DNA of 64,000 bases. Origin: Brachynemurus nebulosus (Eukaryota > Arthropoda > Insecta > Neuroptera > Myrmeleontidae). A model generated the notes under the pieces. It did not search any database. It worked only from the letters and a program-made list of their open reading frames with translations, and had not been told where the DNA came from. Where the stretch lies: NCBI GenBank assembly GCA_035578155.1, contig JAPWDM010000022.1, positions 3,039,076 through 3,103,075 of the forward strand, written 5' to 3'. The stretch's first letter is position 1, and each line of letters opens with the position of its first letter. A program made the position numbers and the translations under genes. Below, piece by piece: positions 1 through 16,229 of this stretch.

Positions 1-990
1 AAAGGATAATTAAATAATATTGAGGTAATTACAAGGCAGGAGCCCCATTTGTTAATAATTACCCTTTGCCCGGAAATGAAATTTCAATTGTAAACTAACC
101 TAACCTTAACTAACCCCACTATCTGGTTTTTATATCAAAGTCGAAGTATATTGTCAACACTAACTAAACTAACCTAACCTCGGGCAAAGGGTAACCTTAA
201 CTAACCTCACCACCTAATTTTTATATCAAAGTCGAAGTATATTGTCAAAACTAACTAAACTAACCTCACCACCTAGTTTTTAGGTCATCTACTATTTGAT
301 CGTAAAAAATAATGTTTCTCAGGTTCAGCCTTTTAAATAGTTTAAAAATTACGTCCAATATACGCTATAAGTAGTATATAATATAAAAACTAGGTGATGA
401 GGTTAGTTAAGGTTAGGTTAGTTTAGTTGGTTTGACAATATACTTCAATTTTGATATAAAAACTAGGTGGTGAGGTTAGTTAAGGTTACCCTTTGGCCGA
501 AGGTTAGGTTAGTTTAGTTAGTGTTGACAATATACTTCGACTTTGATATAAAAACCAGATGGTGAGGTTAGTTAAGGTTAGGTTAGGATAGTTTCGGTTA
601 CTTTACCATTGAAATCTCATTTCCGGGCAAAGGGTAATTAAATAATATTTAGGTAATTACAAGGCAGGAGCCCCATTTGTAAATAATTACCCTTTGCCCG
701 ACGTTTCAGTAATGAACTAACCAAAACTAACGTAACTTAACCTTAATTAACCTCACCATCAATTTTTTATATCAAAGTTCAAGTATATTGTCAAAACTAA
801 CTAAACTAACCTAACCTTAACTAACCTCACCACCTAGTTTTTATATCAAAGTCCAAGTATATTGCCAAAATCAACTAAACTAACCTAACCTTAACTAACC
901 TCACCACCTAGTTTTGCGTTAAAAGATACATTTCCGGTTCGAGTTGTCAAAAATTCATTCAGAGAACACTTTTTGAATTATGAAAAATAT
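1..990. repeat. Foldback array of AACCTAACC-rich units with hairpin borders
   Basis: A hairpin unit CGGGCAAAGGGTAATTA...TAATTACCCTTTGCCCG occurs at about 1-72 (cut by the window edge) and 625-702, a 631-bp direct repeat. Between and after them, a 65-85 bp subunit containing CTAACCTAACCTTAACTAAC and ATATCAAAG-CGAAGTATATTGTC is present about three times forward (100-290), three times reversed (385-600) and three times forward again (740-915). Copies of the subunit recur at 19540-19660. No coding sequence. Confidence 0.85.
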
Positions 991-1047
991 ATTTAAAAAA
1001 ATTTTGTTTAATTGGACGTATCCAATAGTATATTTATTTACATCTAC

Positions 1048-1455
1048 TATACTACTTGCTATTTTAGACCCTTAAAAGTACAACTTCCGATTCACGTCAC
1101 CAAGAATCCGCTTAGGGGTTAACTTCTTAAGCCAAAAAGAGTATGTATACCGAATTTCAACTCAATCGGAGGTAAGCGATTATACTACTTTTTGCTATTT
1201 TAGATTCTCAAAAGTATAACTTCCGGTCCGAGTCACCAAAAATCCGTCTAGGAGGTAACTTCTTGAGCCAAAAAGAGTATGTATACCAAATTTGAGCTCA
1301 ATCGGAGATATGCGATTATACTACTTTTTGCTACTTTAGATCCTCAAAAGTATAACTTCCGGTCCGTGTCGCCAAAAATCCATCTAGGGGGTAACTTCTT
1401 AAGCCAAAGAGAGTGTGTATACCGAATTTCAGCTCAATCAGAGGTATGCGGTTTT
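1048..1455 (+). repeat. Three-copy tandem repeat, 133-136 bp period
   Basis: Units begin at 1048, 1181 and 1317 with TATACTACTT. Each carries AACTTCCGGTCC, GTAACTTCTT and GTATACC-AATTT-AGCTCAATC. Short frames over this region are by-products of the repeat. Confidence 0.85.
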
Positions 1456-5580
<4,125 letters not shown>

Positions 5581-7766
5581 CTAGCTGACCCTGCCACGCG
5601 TTGCTGTGGCTCAGTAGTTATAATTGATTGAATTAATTTTTTCTTATCATTTCAAACGATGCACTGCACAATTATAACACAATACACAGTATAATTATAA
5701 AAATCATTGACATCGTGAACATAAACAAATATGACGTGGAATAGAATTTATAATCTAGAAATCGAAACAAAGCGCCATCTAACGAGTGTCTACACAACCT
5801 AGATGTCAAACGATGTTGATTAAATTATAGGTAAAATTTATAGGTCAATTCAATCATATATTCCAAAATTCTGTGCAAAATAAATTATTTATAGCACTTG
5901 ACCCTGCTCGTCCAATGACTCTAAAATAACTATCTTCATATTTTATTAGCCAACCAACCATTTTATTCATACTAACAGTTTTAGAATTGTTTCTATTTTA
6001 TGCCCTTCAAGTCACCAAGGCCATGGGAAACCATTTTAACTTCACTTTCATCTTTCACAGAGATCTCAACAGTACTTAAGTAAAAATTGTCAAATTTCTT
6101 CAGCTTTTTAATTTGCGCCCTATTTGGTGTAACTGACGGACAATGTGACCATACGTCCATTTAAATTTGATATTCTGAAATTTTGTACAAAATCATTTCC
6201 TTATGTGCTTCGCTTCGCTCGCTCGACAACTCGAAAGTATTATTCATATTTTCATATTTTCAAGTCATATTCATATTTTTATAGCATATCTAATTTTCAT
6301 ATGTATGGAATTTGCTGAAAACAGCAGAAGTGGCAATTGATGATAACTGGACAATCAAGTTGTTTATTTCTTTATAGGATAGAAATAGTATTTTGCACAA
6401 TAGATAAGTAATTTCATAGTAGTCGTAGGTAAAAAATATTATTGGTGGTATCTATAGGGATCTGTCCTATGGATGGAGTTTCAAAAAAATGGCTGAAAAA
6501 AAAGTGCATTAACATTAGTTTTATATATAGTAATCAGTGCTATATTAAGAAAAAATGGTAAATGTTAGAACTTTTTGTATTTGGGTTGACAGAAGTCCGA
6601 AGCAAAGGAATTTTCTTGAAGGGGAGAAAATTTTACATCTCTAAAACAGTCAAAATGTGGTTAAAATATGAAAAAATGCGTGAATGAGTTAACGAATATT
6701 ACAATTTACAGCATACAAACGTCAAATTTAAATCGCAAACGTCATAAAATAAGTGGAAAACTGTAAATGAATGGAAAAATTAAATCGATTGTATGTATTT
6801 TCAGATTTACAAAATTCAGCTCATAAATGACATTTGAGAAAGTGCACTTTAAGAATAGTCCGATTTTTCAACACCAGATGTCAAACCGCCATTCGACAGA
6901 TCCCAATAGAAATACTTTTTAATACTTAAATTCCAAAATTATTTTTCTCCAAATGCTTAGCAACAAATTAATTTGCATGATTTTTTTTATAAATTTTTCC
7001 ACAGATATCTGTATACAGTAATAAAGAATACTGATATTTTGCGGTTTTTCGTAAATTTCTACGGTTTAACTAAAAATTTTTTATTACTCATGCGGGAGAA
7101 GTACTAACTTGGCGCACACATTTCTGTACGCAAAATAGCTGTTTGCCCACTGTACTCTTCCCACATACTTTTTTGCGTGCGGAAAGTTTCTTTCCGCACG
7201 CAAATTGACAATAAAATACGTAAAATTTAATCAAAACACGCAAAGCCGCCTCTTGATTTTTCATTTAATAAATATTTCATAATTATTTCTATAGAAACCA
7301 CCAACAAAATAATTTAAACAATATTTAATTCAGAAAAAAAGACGAACACCTAAAAGTATTATTTTAAAAAGTAATAAAAATGTCAAAAATAGTAATAATA
7401 ATAGAAAAAAGTATGTGAAATTCGTAATAAAAAAATAGTATGTGCAACTCGTGTGGGATTCCCCGCACTTATTGCACAATATACTATTGCAAAATCCTTT
7501 CTTAGCGAGCGCCTACGATCTAACAGGGACATACATACCAAATTTCAAGTTTGTAGGTATTATAGGTCTGGAGATTTCGTGATAGGTGAGTGGTATTTGC
7601 CTTTTATATAATAGATAAACATTTAATTTGCAAAAAAATATTAAGGTCAATAATTGAGATAAAAACTATCCGATATTTTAAATTGGACCAAATTACAGAT
7701 AGTTACCAAATTTGATCAAAATCGGTTCAGTAGTTTCGAAGTTTATCCCAGCCAAACATCGTGACA

Positions 7767-7850
<84 letters not shown>
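5581..7850 (+). repeat. Degenerate interspersed retroelement with (AT)n tail, split by a MITE
   Basis: Starts CTAGCTGACCCTGCCACGCG, a head motif typical of dispersed insect repeats. It contains TGCTTCGCTTCGCTCGCTCG (6207), and ends AATCGGTTCAGTAGTTTCGA-GTTTATCCCAG followed by an (AT)n array at 7769-7850. Related copies lie at 54078-54440 and 55763-56540. Interrupted by the MITE at 6455-6910. No readable frame survives, so the class (RTE-like LINE or SINE) is uncertain. Confidence 0.6.
6455..6910. mobile_element. MITE of the GGGATCTGTC family
   Basis: Inverted ends TATAGGGATCTGTC and GACAGATCCCAATA enclose about 450 bp of non-coding sequence that recurs in both orientations at 14068-14950. 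Confidence 0.75.
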
Positions 7851-7853
<3 letters not shown>

Positions 7854-8277
7854 TTTGTTAAATTATTTACATTAATTTTTTTTCAATATTGACGCCAGGA
7901 TTTAATAAGAAAATAACATTTGCATTTTATATTATGGTTTAAATTTTAATTTAAAATTAAAGTGTCACTAGAACGCTCATGGCCACTTTTCAATTTTTTG
8001 GCATCTTTGTAGGGGTAAGTCGTTAGCTTTATATTTTAGAACACTTTTCATTATTTATTTTATTTATTTATTTATTTTTTTTTTTTAAATGTTTCATCTT
8101 GCCTATTGCAAATGACGTTCGTCATTTGATCGGTGATTGAGTTTTATCTATAACCATCTCTAGTTTACAGGCCATAGTGCAACAAGAGGGCTTGTAAACT
8201 AAAGACGCTTATGGTTTGAACATATCAAGGAATGCGCAGATATTACAAAGTATATAACAATCACAAATAAAAGACTA
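7851..8277. other. No gene seen; T-rich tract
   Basis: A (TTTA)n and poly-T tract lies at 8050-8090. Nothing else is assignable. Confidence 0.4.
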
Positions 8278-8579
8278 TGGGCCGATTCGTATCGGCGTAA
8301 GCCCAAGCCGCTTGCGCTTATTTTGAATCAATTTGTGCTTGTTTTGAAGCACATTTGGCTGCTTTTGATATGTTTGTATATTCCTCTCTCACTTTCCATG
8401 TTCTTGAGAAAAGGGTCAAATATTAGTGTTCGGTATACATCGTATACATACGCTCACACTTCTCTCTAAAACATGGAAAGTGAGACAGGAATATACAAAC
8501 ATATTAAAAGCAAGCCAAGCACAAATTGATTCAAAATGAGCGCAAGTGGCTTGGGCTTACGCCGATACGAATCGGCCCA
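8278..8579. mobile_element. Palindromic MITE, 302 bp
   Basis: Long inverted ends starting TGGGCCGATTCGTATCGGCG. The internal word CTCACTTTCCATGTTCTTGA and its neighbours are shared with the MITE at 25622-26112, which has different outer ends, so the two families are related by their cores. Confidence 0.85.
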
Positions 8580-8792
8580 AATACTAACAGGTTAGAAATA
8601 GTTTACAAAAAAATGAAGATAACATTGATATTAAAATATGAATGTACCATAGAATAGATGGAGTACACATTAATTTGTTTTTGTGAATCAAAATTACCAC
8701 ATTGGTTAACACCTTTTATAATTTACAAAATGTCGGTAGTAATAAATATTTTTTTAATTTGTATGTGATTCTTGTTACAATTTGAGACTATT

Positions 8793-8795
<3 letters not shown>

Positions 8796-8883
<88 letters not shown>
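8796..8883. repeat. (AT)n microsatellite
   Basis: About 88 bp of AT dinucleotides just outside the palindromic MITE at 8897. Confidence 0.97.
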
Positions 8884-8886
<3 letters not shown>

Positions 8887-8896
8887 ATTTTCAACT

Positions 8897-9008
8897 CAGA
8901 AAAGTGACAGTTGTTGACAAATATGGCGGTAAAATTTTTAAATTAGACTTAAAAGTTTTCTATATTAATTTATTAGCGAATTTCCAGAATGGAAACTCGC
9001 TATTGATG

Positions 9009-9102
<94 letters not shown>

Positions 9103-9187
9103 TAACATCAATAAATTAACATAGAAAACTTTTAAGTCCAATTTAAAAATTTTACCGCCATATTTGTCAACAACTGTCACTTTTCTG
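8897..9187. mobile_element. Palindromic MITE with an (AT)n array at its centre
   Basis: Arms of about 78 bp, starting CAGAAAAGTGACAGTTGTTG, mirror each other around a core holding (AT)n at 9009-9094. Tyr-Ile open frames across it are artefacts of the AT array. Confidence 0.85.
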
Positions 9188-9414
9188 GCTTCATTTTCAT
9201 ATAGATTGTATACATCTTTTGTACTTCCTCTCTGTACTCAATGATCAGAGGAAAATAACATGCAGTCAGAATATGGAAACAAAAACATTAGGAAGGTGAT
9301 TTTTAAACATCCTAGTTCAACAATTTTGATATAATTAGTATATTTGAATTGTATTATTACCAATTGTCAGTTATATCAGATCTGATTTAGTAAAATTATT
9401 GAGTCAGTCAGTAT

Positions 9415-9799
9415 TAGTGTTACCAAGGCAGCGGCTTCAAAAATCGCCCAAAACCGCTTACACTCAAAGTGTACCGCAAAAAACCGCGCAGTATTTAATA
9501 ACTGGGTTAATTTGTCAATTCTATTTCCCGAAAAATGCAAAAACTAGCGACGAGCAAAAAAAAAAAGATTATTATCTATCTCCCAAAAAATATTGTTGAT
9601 GAGCTAGAAAAAAAAAAAGAAAAAACCGAGAAAACTTATTAATTATGATGTTTTCACACTATACTCGTATCAACACTCAAATTTTACTCGATTTTCAATT
9701 CCGCCCAAAAGGCAGAAAACCGCAAATCAGAATTATTCACCGCAAATTTTATTTCCAAACCGTCCAATTTGCGGAAAACCGCCCAATCTGGCAGCACTA
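9415..9799. mobile_element. hAT-type MITE filled with AAACCGC words
   Basis: The 8-bp target duplication GTCAGTAT is perfect at 9407-9414 and 9800-9807. Termini are TAGTGTTACCA and TGGCAGCACTA. The inside holds many AAACCGC/CCGCAAA/CGCCCAA words near both ends and poly-A tracts in the middle. Confidence 0.88.
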
Positions 9800-9807
9800 G
9801 TCAGTAT

Positions 9808-10190
9808 CATGTCCCTGCCACTTGTGTTCAAGGACAAATTTTTATTGTCACAGTCCGCTATGTGACTCTGATGGTACTTGTAGGCTCGAGTCCCAAATAG
9901 AGTTGGGACATGTTAGCCATCTTTCATCAAATAAATGTCAAAATTAATTATCAATTAATTAGTTTGAGTACGTAATTATTGTTAGTAAGTTATGTGTTAA
10001 CGAACAATTAAAAATGTTTAATTTAATCATTCTTTCTAGGTTGAATTAAAGTTTTTTTTTAGATATTTAACTTACTTTCAATTTATTTTAAATGAACCTT
10101 TGATAAAAAGTGGCGGACTATCAAAACTCATGTGTCCCGATTCTATTTTAGACAGTATAAAAGCCTAGAAGTCCCTTCAACGCCATTTCG
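9808..10190. mobile_element. Partial copy of the CATGTCCCTGCCACT hAT family
   Basis: Begins CATGTCCCTGCCACT immediately after the neighbouring MITE's duplication, and shares GGGACATGT and CATCAAATAAATGTCAAAAT segments with the full copy at 27573-28351. The far end is not recognisable. Confidence 0.55.
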
Positions 10191-10617
10191 TGGATTATTG
10201 TACAGCGACGACAATAGGCGATATAGTTTCTCATAAAAGGTTTATAGAGAGTCATGGTCAGTATCAAGGTAATCACTTGCTGAATCGACAGTTGTCGTTT
10301 ACGTCAGTTGATAATCAAACTACAGTATGATTGATTATAAAGTTACGAAACCAAACGCAGCCATTGATTCACTAGAAATTAATAAAAAATTTTCCGTACA
10401 AAATGATAAAATACTTGTCCAGAAATAAAATCAGAATATATTTAAAGATAAAATAAAATGTTTGTAATATATGTTACGTACAAATTCAATTTATTTAAAT
10501 AAAACTGTATTTTTCGAAAAATTACAAATACCAAATACAAATTTTGCTCTGGCATGAGATAATATTTGATGATATTATGTAAATAGATAAGCCAATATGT
10601 CTATTAAATAACACATA
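10191..10617. other. AT-rich; lone Harbinger-like terminus
   Basis: ACCAAACGCAGCC at about 10352-10364 looks like the end of a GGCTGCG-type MITE, but no partner end was found. Otherwise unassigned. Confidence 0.35.
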
Positions 10618-11735
10618 GGGTTGACCGGGGTAATTGTGAATGGATTTTCATGAGTTGAGATAAAAGCGTTGTTTTAAGTATTTTTTATTTTATATATCAC
10701 ATTATGGTTGATTTATTTTTAATTTTACATTATTCAGGATGCACCACACAAATTTTGGACAAATTCGTATGAAAAACAAAAATTTTATAAGCCATTCACA
10801 TTTCCCCGGTGCGGTTTTGCAAATCTTATGGATTTCGGGGTAAAAGTGAATGCCATCAGAAAAATTATTTAGAATGGATTACAAGAGAAGTGTGGTACGT
10901 CAGAGTAAAGCCCAACTCAAATTCTTCACATTTACTCCACTTTCAAATTTTTCATCATACTTTAGCGGTCACAATTTCTCTTTGTTTAATGCAAGTTACG
11001 CATACCTCAAATTTTTACAAAAAATCAAGGTTAAAGAAAAATAACACAAATTGTAGGAACAAATTTATTACAAGCTAAAAATGATATTTTGATGATATTT
11101 TGTCATTTTATCATATAAAAAATCAAAAACTTACATGTGTTCACACAAAAACAAGGAAAATAAGACTTTTTCAAGGAAATACATTTAGTTTACATGAATA
11201 AAAAACATTTTTTTTTTGTATTGTTTGTACAACGGAAACTTGTACAATAAGGTCACCAGCACCTTCATCAACATTTTCAACTCTGAAAAGGACACTACTG
11301 AAATTTTTGACCGAATGGGGGCATTTGTGAATGACGTTCACAATTACCCCACAATTTTAAAATCATGGGGTAATTGTGAATTGGTGATAAATTGTCCAAT
11401 TTTTTTAGCAGTTAATAAGGAACCCTCTCAGGGTTTAGACCAGTTCTTTAGAAGTATTTTCAACCATTTCTTACCTTTTAAAAAAAGCAAATGTATTTAA
11501 AAAAAAAAATTTTTTTTGAGGGTTGGTCGAAGTAAGATACATAAAATTTTGCAAGGGTTTTTTCAAAATAAAAAAAGATACTAATACTTGAGAGAATTGT
11601 TATGAAATTTTAATAGCATATTAAGAAAGGACAGAAAAACATATTAAGAGTTGATTTTTAACAATATTAATGTTATTTTAGAAATTATAGGCGCCGTTCA
11701 CAATTGCCCCAATTCACTATTACCCCGGTCAACCC
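10618..11735. mobile_element. 1.1-kb non-autonomous element with GGGGTAATTGTGAA internal words
   Basis: Inverted ends GGGTTGACCGGGGTAAT and ATTACCCCGGTCAACCC, flanked by TA on both sides (10616-10617, 11736-11737). The word GGGGTAATTGTGAAT or its complement recurs, with changes, near 10629, 10795, 10838, 11327, 11345, 11366, 11697 and 11715. No transposase is recognisable; the 95-codon frame at 11216-11500 has no known domain. Confidence 0.8.
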
Positions 11736-11737
11736 TA

Positions 11738-12358
11738 ATACATAAATTAGTCATTTTTGTAAACATACTGTTCTGGGTTATTTAAAATATTTATAACGAT
11801 TTCTCTCAGATTTATAATAAATTTTAAGATATTGTGATTTTCAAGATCTACTTCTCAGTATAATATTATATTTTTTGCACAGTAAAAATTACTAAAAGAA
11901 TGCATTGTGGTACCAGCTAAAAAAGTTACATCTGCTATATAAGTAAAAATAATGAACACAAAGAGTTAAGTGAAACTTGTATCGTATTTAACAGGCTGGC
12001 AAAACAACCTTAGTCTTTTAAAAACCTCTCATTTGTTCAAAATTATTAAAAATATTTTTTTTGCAAACATTTTGAAAAATATTGACTTTCCAATAGACAA
12101 ATTTATTTTAAAATTTGTTGGCAATATAGAAGATGAGCCATTTCTGAGATATCTAAATATTTCAGATTTACAATTATATTCAATAGTTAACAGTATGTTT
12201 GTAAGAGCTTGGTTTCATGATCATACCCGTTAAAATCTACCTAATTTTTTTTACATTGTGTTTTGGTAAGTGGTAATTGCAGCTACACTATCTAGTTGTA
12301 AATTAAATAAAGATTATGAGGATTACTTATTTAAAAAAAAAAAAAAAAAAAAAAAAAA
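11738..12358 (+). pseudogene. Poly(A)-terminated retrocopy of unknown mRNA or element
   Basis: The sequence ends with AATAAA (12306-12311), 21 bp of spacer and an A-run of 26 (12333-12358), the layout of a reverse-transcribed polyadenylated RNA. Upstream, an 87-codon frame (11970-12233) ends RAWFHDHTR; I do not recognise it. It may be joined by a frameshift to an upstream NEHKELSETCIVFNRLAKQ stretch. It could be the 3' end of a host mRNA or of a mobile element. Confidence 0.5.
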
Positions 12359-13386
12359 TTAAAAAGTAATTGCAGCAAATATTTGTGAAAGAGACACAAC
12401 GTTGAAAAGTATTCAGAGTTTCATATGGTTAGGGTTTTTTTATCGTATTCTTATTCTTATCTTAATTTTGTGTGTGTTGTCATATTAGCATCATATTTAA
12501 GAATCACTTTTAATATAAGGTAGAATAATATACTGTTTTTAACTTGTTAAGAATCGATTTTGTTTTCCTAATGAAAGAGTTTTTTCCATGAAAAAACCGT
12601 GGAATATATGGATAAGAATATTATAAATTAGGGATACGGTGATCAAAAATAATATACAAAAATTTTATTCAACTTATTAAATGTGTATATATTATGTAAT
12701 TTAAAAAGGGCATTTAGTAGATTTTTTTATAGGAAAACAGCACACCTAAAAGAAGAACAATTGATCACCTTAATTAAAAAAGACTTTAAGAATATGATTA
12801 AAAAAGCATCTTAATTGCAAAAAAAATAAATAACGTTACTTTGTTTTAGAAAAAAGTTTCTATTTGGTATTGAATATATTAGTATATAATAAAATTTCAA
12901 AAATTCTACTTAATATTATAGAAATAGCCTAGTCTATAATTATATATTTCATTTCAGATAAATTACTGTAAATTATATATGTATTCTCTTTAATATAAAC
13001 TACAATTGTCAATTTTTTTATTAAAATAAAAATGAAAATACCTTCCATTTTGTATAAAGCTCTCGTTCTGAAAATATTATAATATTGTATCATAGTTACT
13101 AAGTTATTGCTAAAAATTAATTATTGTCGATTGTTAGTGAGAATGTAATTATGTATCTGTAATCGATTTTATGTATAGTAGATGTTTAAATAAAATTGAA
13201 TATTTTAATTAATTTTGTAGTGTAATTTTATTATCTGAGTGCTGAAGATTTCTAATGAGTCGTCGTATTGTTTGAGTTATTTCAGCTCAAAATATTTGAA
13301 AACATTAGAGCTATCATAAACATTTTCTAAAATTGAACCTTTTTCGAAGCATAAAATACGACTCTATATAGTTTAATAGAAATATT
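12359..13386. other. AT-rich sequence, nothing recognised
   Basis: About 1 kb with no frame above 60 codons, no repeat with another part of the window and no RNA gene signal that I can see. Confidence 0.4.
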
Positions 13387-13560
13387 AAGCATTAAGATTA
13401 GGCTGTGTTCGTTTTTGTCATCTACACAGCAGATGATTTTGTCATTCGTTCGATTTTGCAGATGATTTTTGTCATTCGTTTTGCAGATAATTTTTGTCAT
13501 TCGTTCGGTTTTGCATATGATTTTTGTCATGCGTTTGGTATTTGAGTTTTCCTCAAAAAT
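13387..13560. repeat. Harbinger-type MITE end with 30-bp subterminal tandem repeat
   Basis: Starts TTA-GGCTGTGTTCGTTTTTGTC, then four degenerate units of CATTCGTTCGGTTTTGCAGA-TGATTTTTGT. The same end, inverted, is at 35037-35134, where the partner terminus and TAA duplication are visible. Confidence 0.75.
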
Positions 13561-13708
13561 ATGCGCAGATATTGCAGCACCTATAATATGTATGTCTGCC
13601 ATTTTTTCTGTTAGCATTATGGCATATGAAAGCATAAATTAGAAAAACTCGATAAAAAAAAGAGATAAAATAGAATCAAAACAAGAAAACGGAAATAATA
13701 GTAATGAC

Positions 13709-14002
13709 TACGTTCAGCAGAACGCAACAGTTGCAAAACGGTTTATGATTTTCTGCTGAATAGTGTTTTTTTTTCCGTTGAGTTGCAACATGTTTACTCA
13801 GCGGTCGCCATGTTTTCCATCATATTTAAAGTACGCTGCAAAGAGGCGGAATGTGTTGTCGGAAATAGTCAACACTGATTGGCTGGTTGCTTGTCAAACG
13901 TTAACTGTCATCGTCCTTGTATAAAAAACGTTTACCAGAATAAAAAAAACTGTTGAAATTAATCACTAATCGCTTATTGAGCGCTGAATTCTGCTGAACG
14001 TA
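13709..14002. mobile_element. MITE, 294 bp, TACGTTCAGCAGAA ends
   Basis: Inverted ends TACGTTCAGCAGAA and TTCTGCTGAACGTA. Non-coding inside. Confidence 0.75.
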
Positions 14003-14067
14003 ACCAATAATAATAATAACTTTATTTCCATAGATACATAAAGTACATAGGATCGTCAATGAATAAA

Positions 14068-14950
14068 TGCTAGGATCTGTCGAATGGCGGTATGACATGT
14101 GTTGAAAAATCAGACTATTCTTAAAGTGCATTTGTTGAAACGTCATTTATAAGCTGAATTTTGTAGATCTGAAAATACATACAATTGATTTGATTTTTCC
14201 ATTCATTTACAATTCTCCAGTTATTTTATGACATTTGCTATTTAAATTTGACGTTTGTATACTCTAAATTGTAATATTCATTAACTCATTCATCCATTTT
14301 TTCATATTTTTACCACATTTTAACTGTTTTACAGATGCAAAATTTTCTCTCCTTGAACAAAATCTCTGCTTTGGACTTATGTCAACCCAAATACAAACAG
14401 TTCTAATATTTATCATTTTTTTTTAATATAGCACTGGTTACTATATTGGAAACTGTCAAATAGGCGTAGCTTAATAAAAATGGCTGACGAAAAAGTGCAT
14501 TGACATTAGTTTTATATGCAATAGTTAGTGCGATATGAAGAAAAAAATGATAAATATTAAAAATATTTGTACATGAGTTGACAAGTTCGAAGCAAAGAAA
14601 TTTTGTTGAAGGAGAGAGAATTTTGTATCTGAAAAATAGTTAAAATGTGATAAAACTATAAAAAAATGAGTGAATGAGTTAATGAATATTACAATTTACA
14701 GTATACAAACGTCAAATTTGAATGGTAAAATGTCATGAAATAAATGGAGAACTGTACGTAAAAGTAGATCTATAAAGTTTCAAATCATTAATGACATTTC
14801 AGCAAATGCACTTTTAGAATAGCCTGATTTTTAAACACCAGATGTCATACCTTCATTCGACAGATCCCAATATAAAACTAATGTTAATGCACTTTTTTGT
14901 CAGCCATTTTTCTGAAGCTCCTCCTTTTGGACAGATCCTATTAGTTACAT
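14068..14950. repeat. Back-to-back copies of the GGGATCTGTC MITE family
   Basis: One copy runs inverted from 14068 (AGGATCTGTCGAATGGCGG) to about 14470. A second runs forward to about 14872 (CATTCGACAGATCCC). A short third inverted piece ends near 14945 (GGACAGATCCT). All match the element at 6455-6910. Confidence 0.75.
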
Positions 14951-15048
14951 AAAATGCAAGTCTAATATTGACAAACAATTTACTCATCAACTAAAAACAT
15001 CCATGTATCAATTTTGAATTTTCAAAATATTATACAATTATTCAATCG

Positions 15049-16229
15049 TCACATGTTATTGTAGGGACAAAGTTCTATGAAATACTTTTTTAATTGTAGT
15101 TTAAAATTATTAAAATTTTGAATTTCTTTAAGTTATTAGGAAATTTATTATAATATAAAGATCCTGCAATAGTTGGGTTTTTTTTATTGTTCTAAAATAA
15201 TCAATATTTAAATCAGAACAATGTCGGGTATCGTATTGATGAATTGCGTCTCTCAACGTGAAGTCTTTGTAATTTCTCTTAACGTACAATAATAGTTCCA
15301 TGTTTAGATTACATAAAATGTTAATATTTTATGATTTATAAAATATTCCTTAAAAGGCTGTTGATAGTTTAAGCCAAATCCGTATTATTCTTTTTTGTAA
15401 GATAAATATATGTGTACATTCTGTAGAATGTCCCCATAAAGTAACACAGTATTGCATCGAGCTATATGCAAATGCGTAGTATACTGCTAATAAGGTATCG
15501 ATATCGTGATTACGCTTTAACTTCTTAATATGATAATATGTCTGACATAGCTTTTTGCATACAGCATTAATTTGTAACTGCCATCGTAAATTTTCGTCAA
15601 CTATTGTTCCTAAAAAATTCATATTATCGACTTTCGTAATTTTATGTTTAAACCTTGTCAGGTGCACTTCATCAACTTGTTTATTATTGAACAAAATGTA
15701 TGTTGTTTTGGTTATGTTTACTATTAGGTGATTGTTTTTACACCAGTCATTAAACTGATCAATAACTGTATTGGCCTGATGGAACAAATCTTCCACATTA
15801 TGAGAAGATAATACAACAATGGTATTATCTGCATATAATATTACTTTTTCGTTTGAAATTTTCTGAGGTAGGTCGTTAATGTAAATTGAAAACAGGACAG
15901 ATCCTAAATTAGACCCTTGAGGAACTCCGATATTTAGATATTTTACTTTTGACCGAGATTCACAGACCTCCATAAATATTTTTCTACGATCTAGATAGGA
16001 CCGAAACCAATTGTTAGCCAAACCACTCACCCCAATACTGCTCAGTTTACTCAATAAAAACTCATGATTGACACTGTCAAAAGCAGATGCTAGATCAAAA
16101 AATAAAGCTAATTTCTGGAAGCTACTTCCTGGAATCAATTTGTTGTAGAATGTACTGTAAGAATTCAATACTTGCACTATTTACTGAATGATTGGACCTA
16201 AAGCCATGTTGAGAAGAAGTTAGTATCTG
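15049..16229 (-). pseudogene. Non-LTR retrotransposon (Jockey/CR1-type) reverse transcriptase relic
   Basis: Minus-strand remnant of the reverse transcriptase domain. It starts at QHGFRSNHSVNSAS (about 16215), shifts frame near 16120, then runs open from 16177 to 15350 with FFDLASAFDSVNH (motif A), GVPQGSNLGSVLFSIYINDL (motif B) and LYADN (motif C). Beyond the stop at 15350 the C-terminal part continues in broken frames (TRHCSDLN near 15220) to a stop at 15049. Motif C has asparagine in place of the second catalytic aspartate (YADD to YADN), and there is a frameshift and stops, so the copy is dead. It lacks the endonuclease and ORF1; its 5' side ends where a separate repeat begins at 16230. 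The family is clear from motifs; the exact clade is less so. Confidence 0.85.

Noticed and set aside
8772..9119. Long Tyr-Ile open frames (also 16791-17033, 42788-42988, 50882-51284, 51372-51770)
   Set aside because: They are translations of (AT)n arrays and have no protein character.
11216..11500. 95-codon frame as a transposase
   Set aside because: It contains the element's own GGGGTAATTGTGAA words and shows no known motif.
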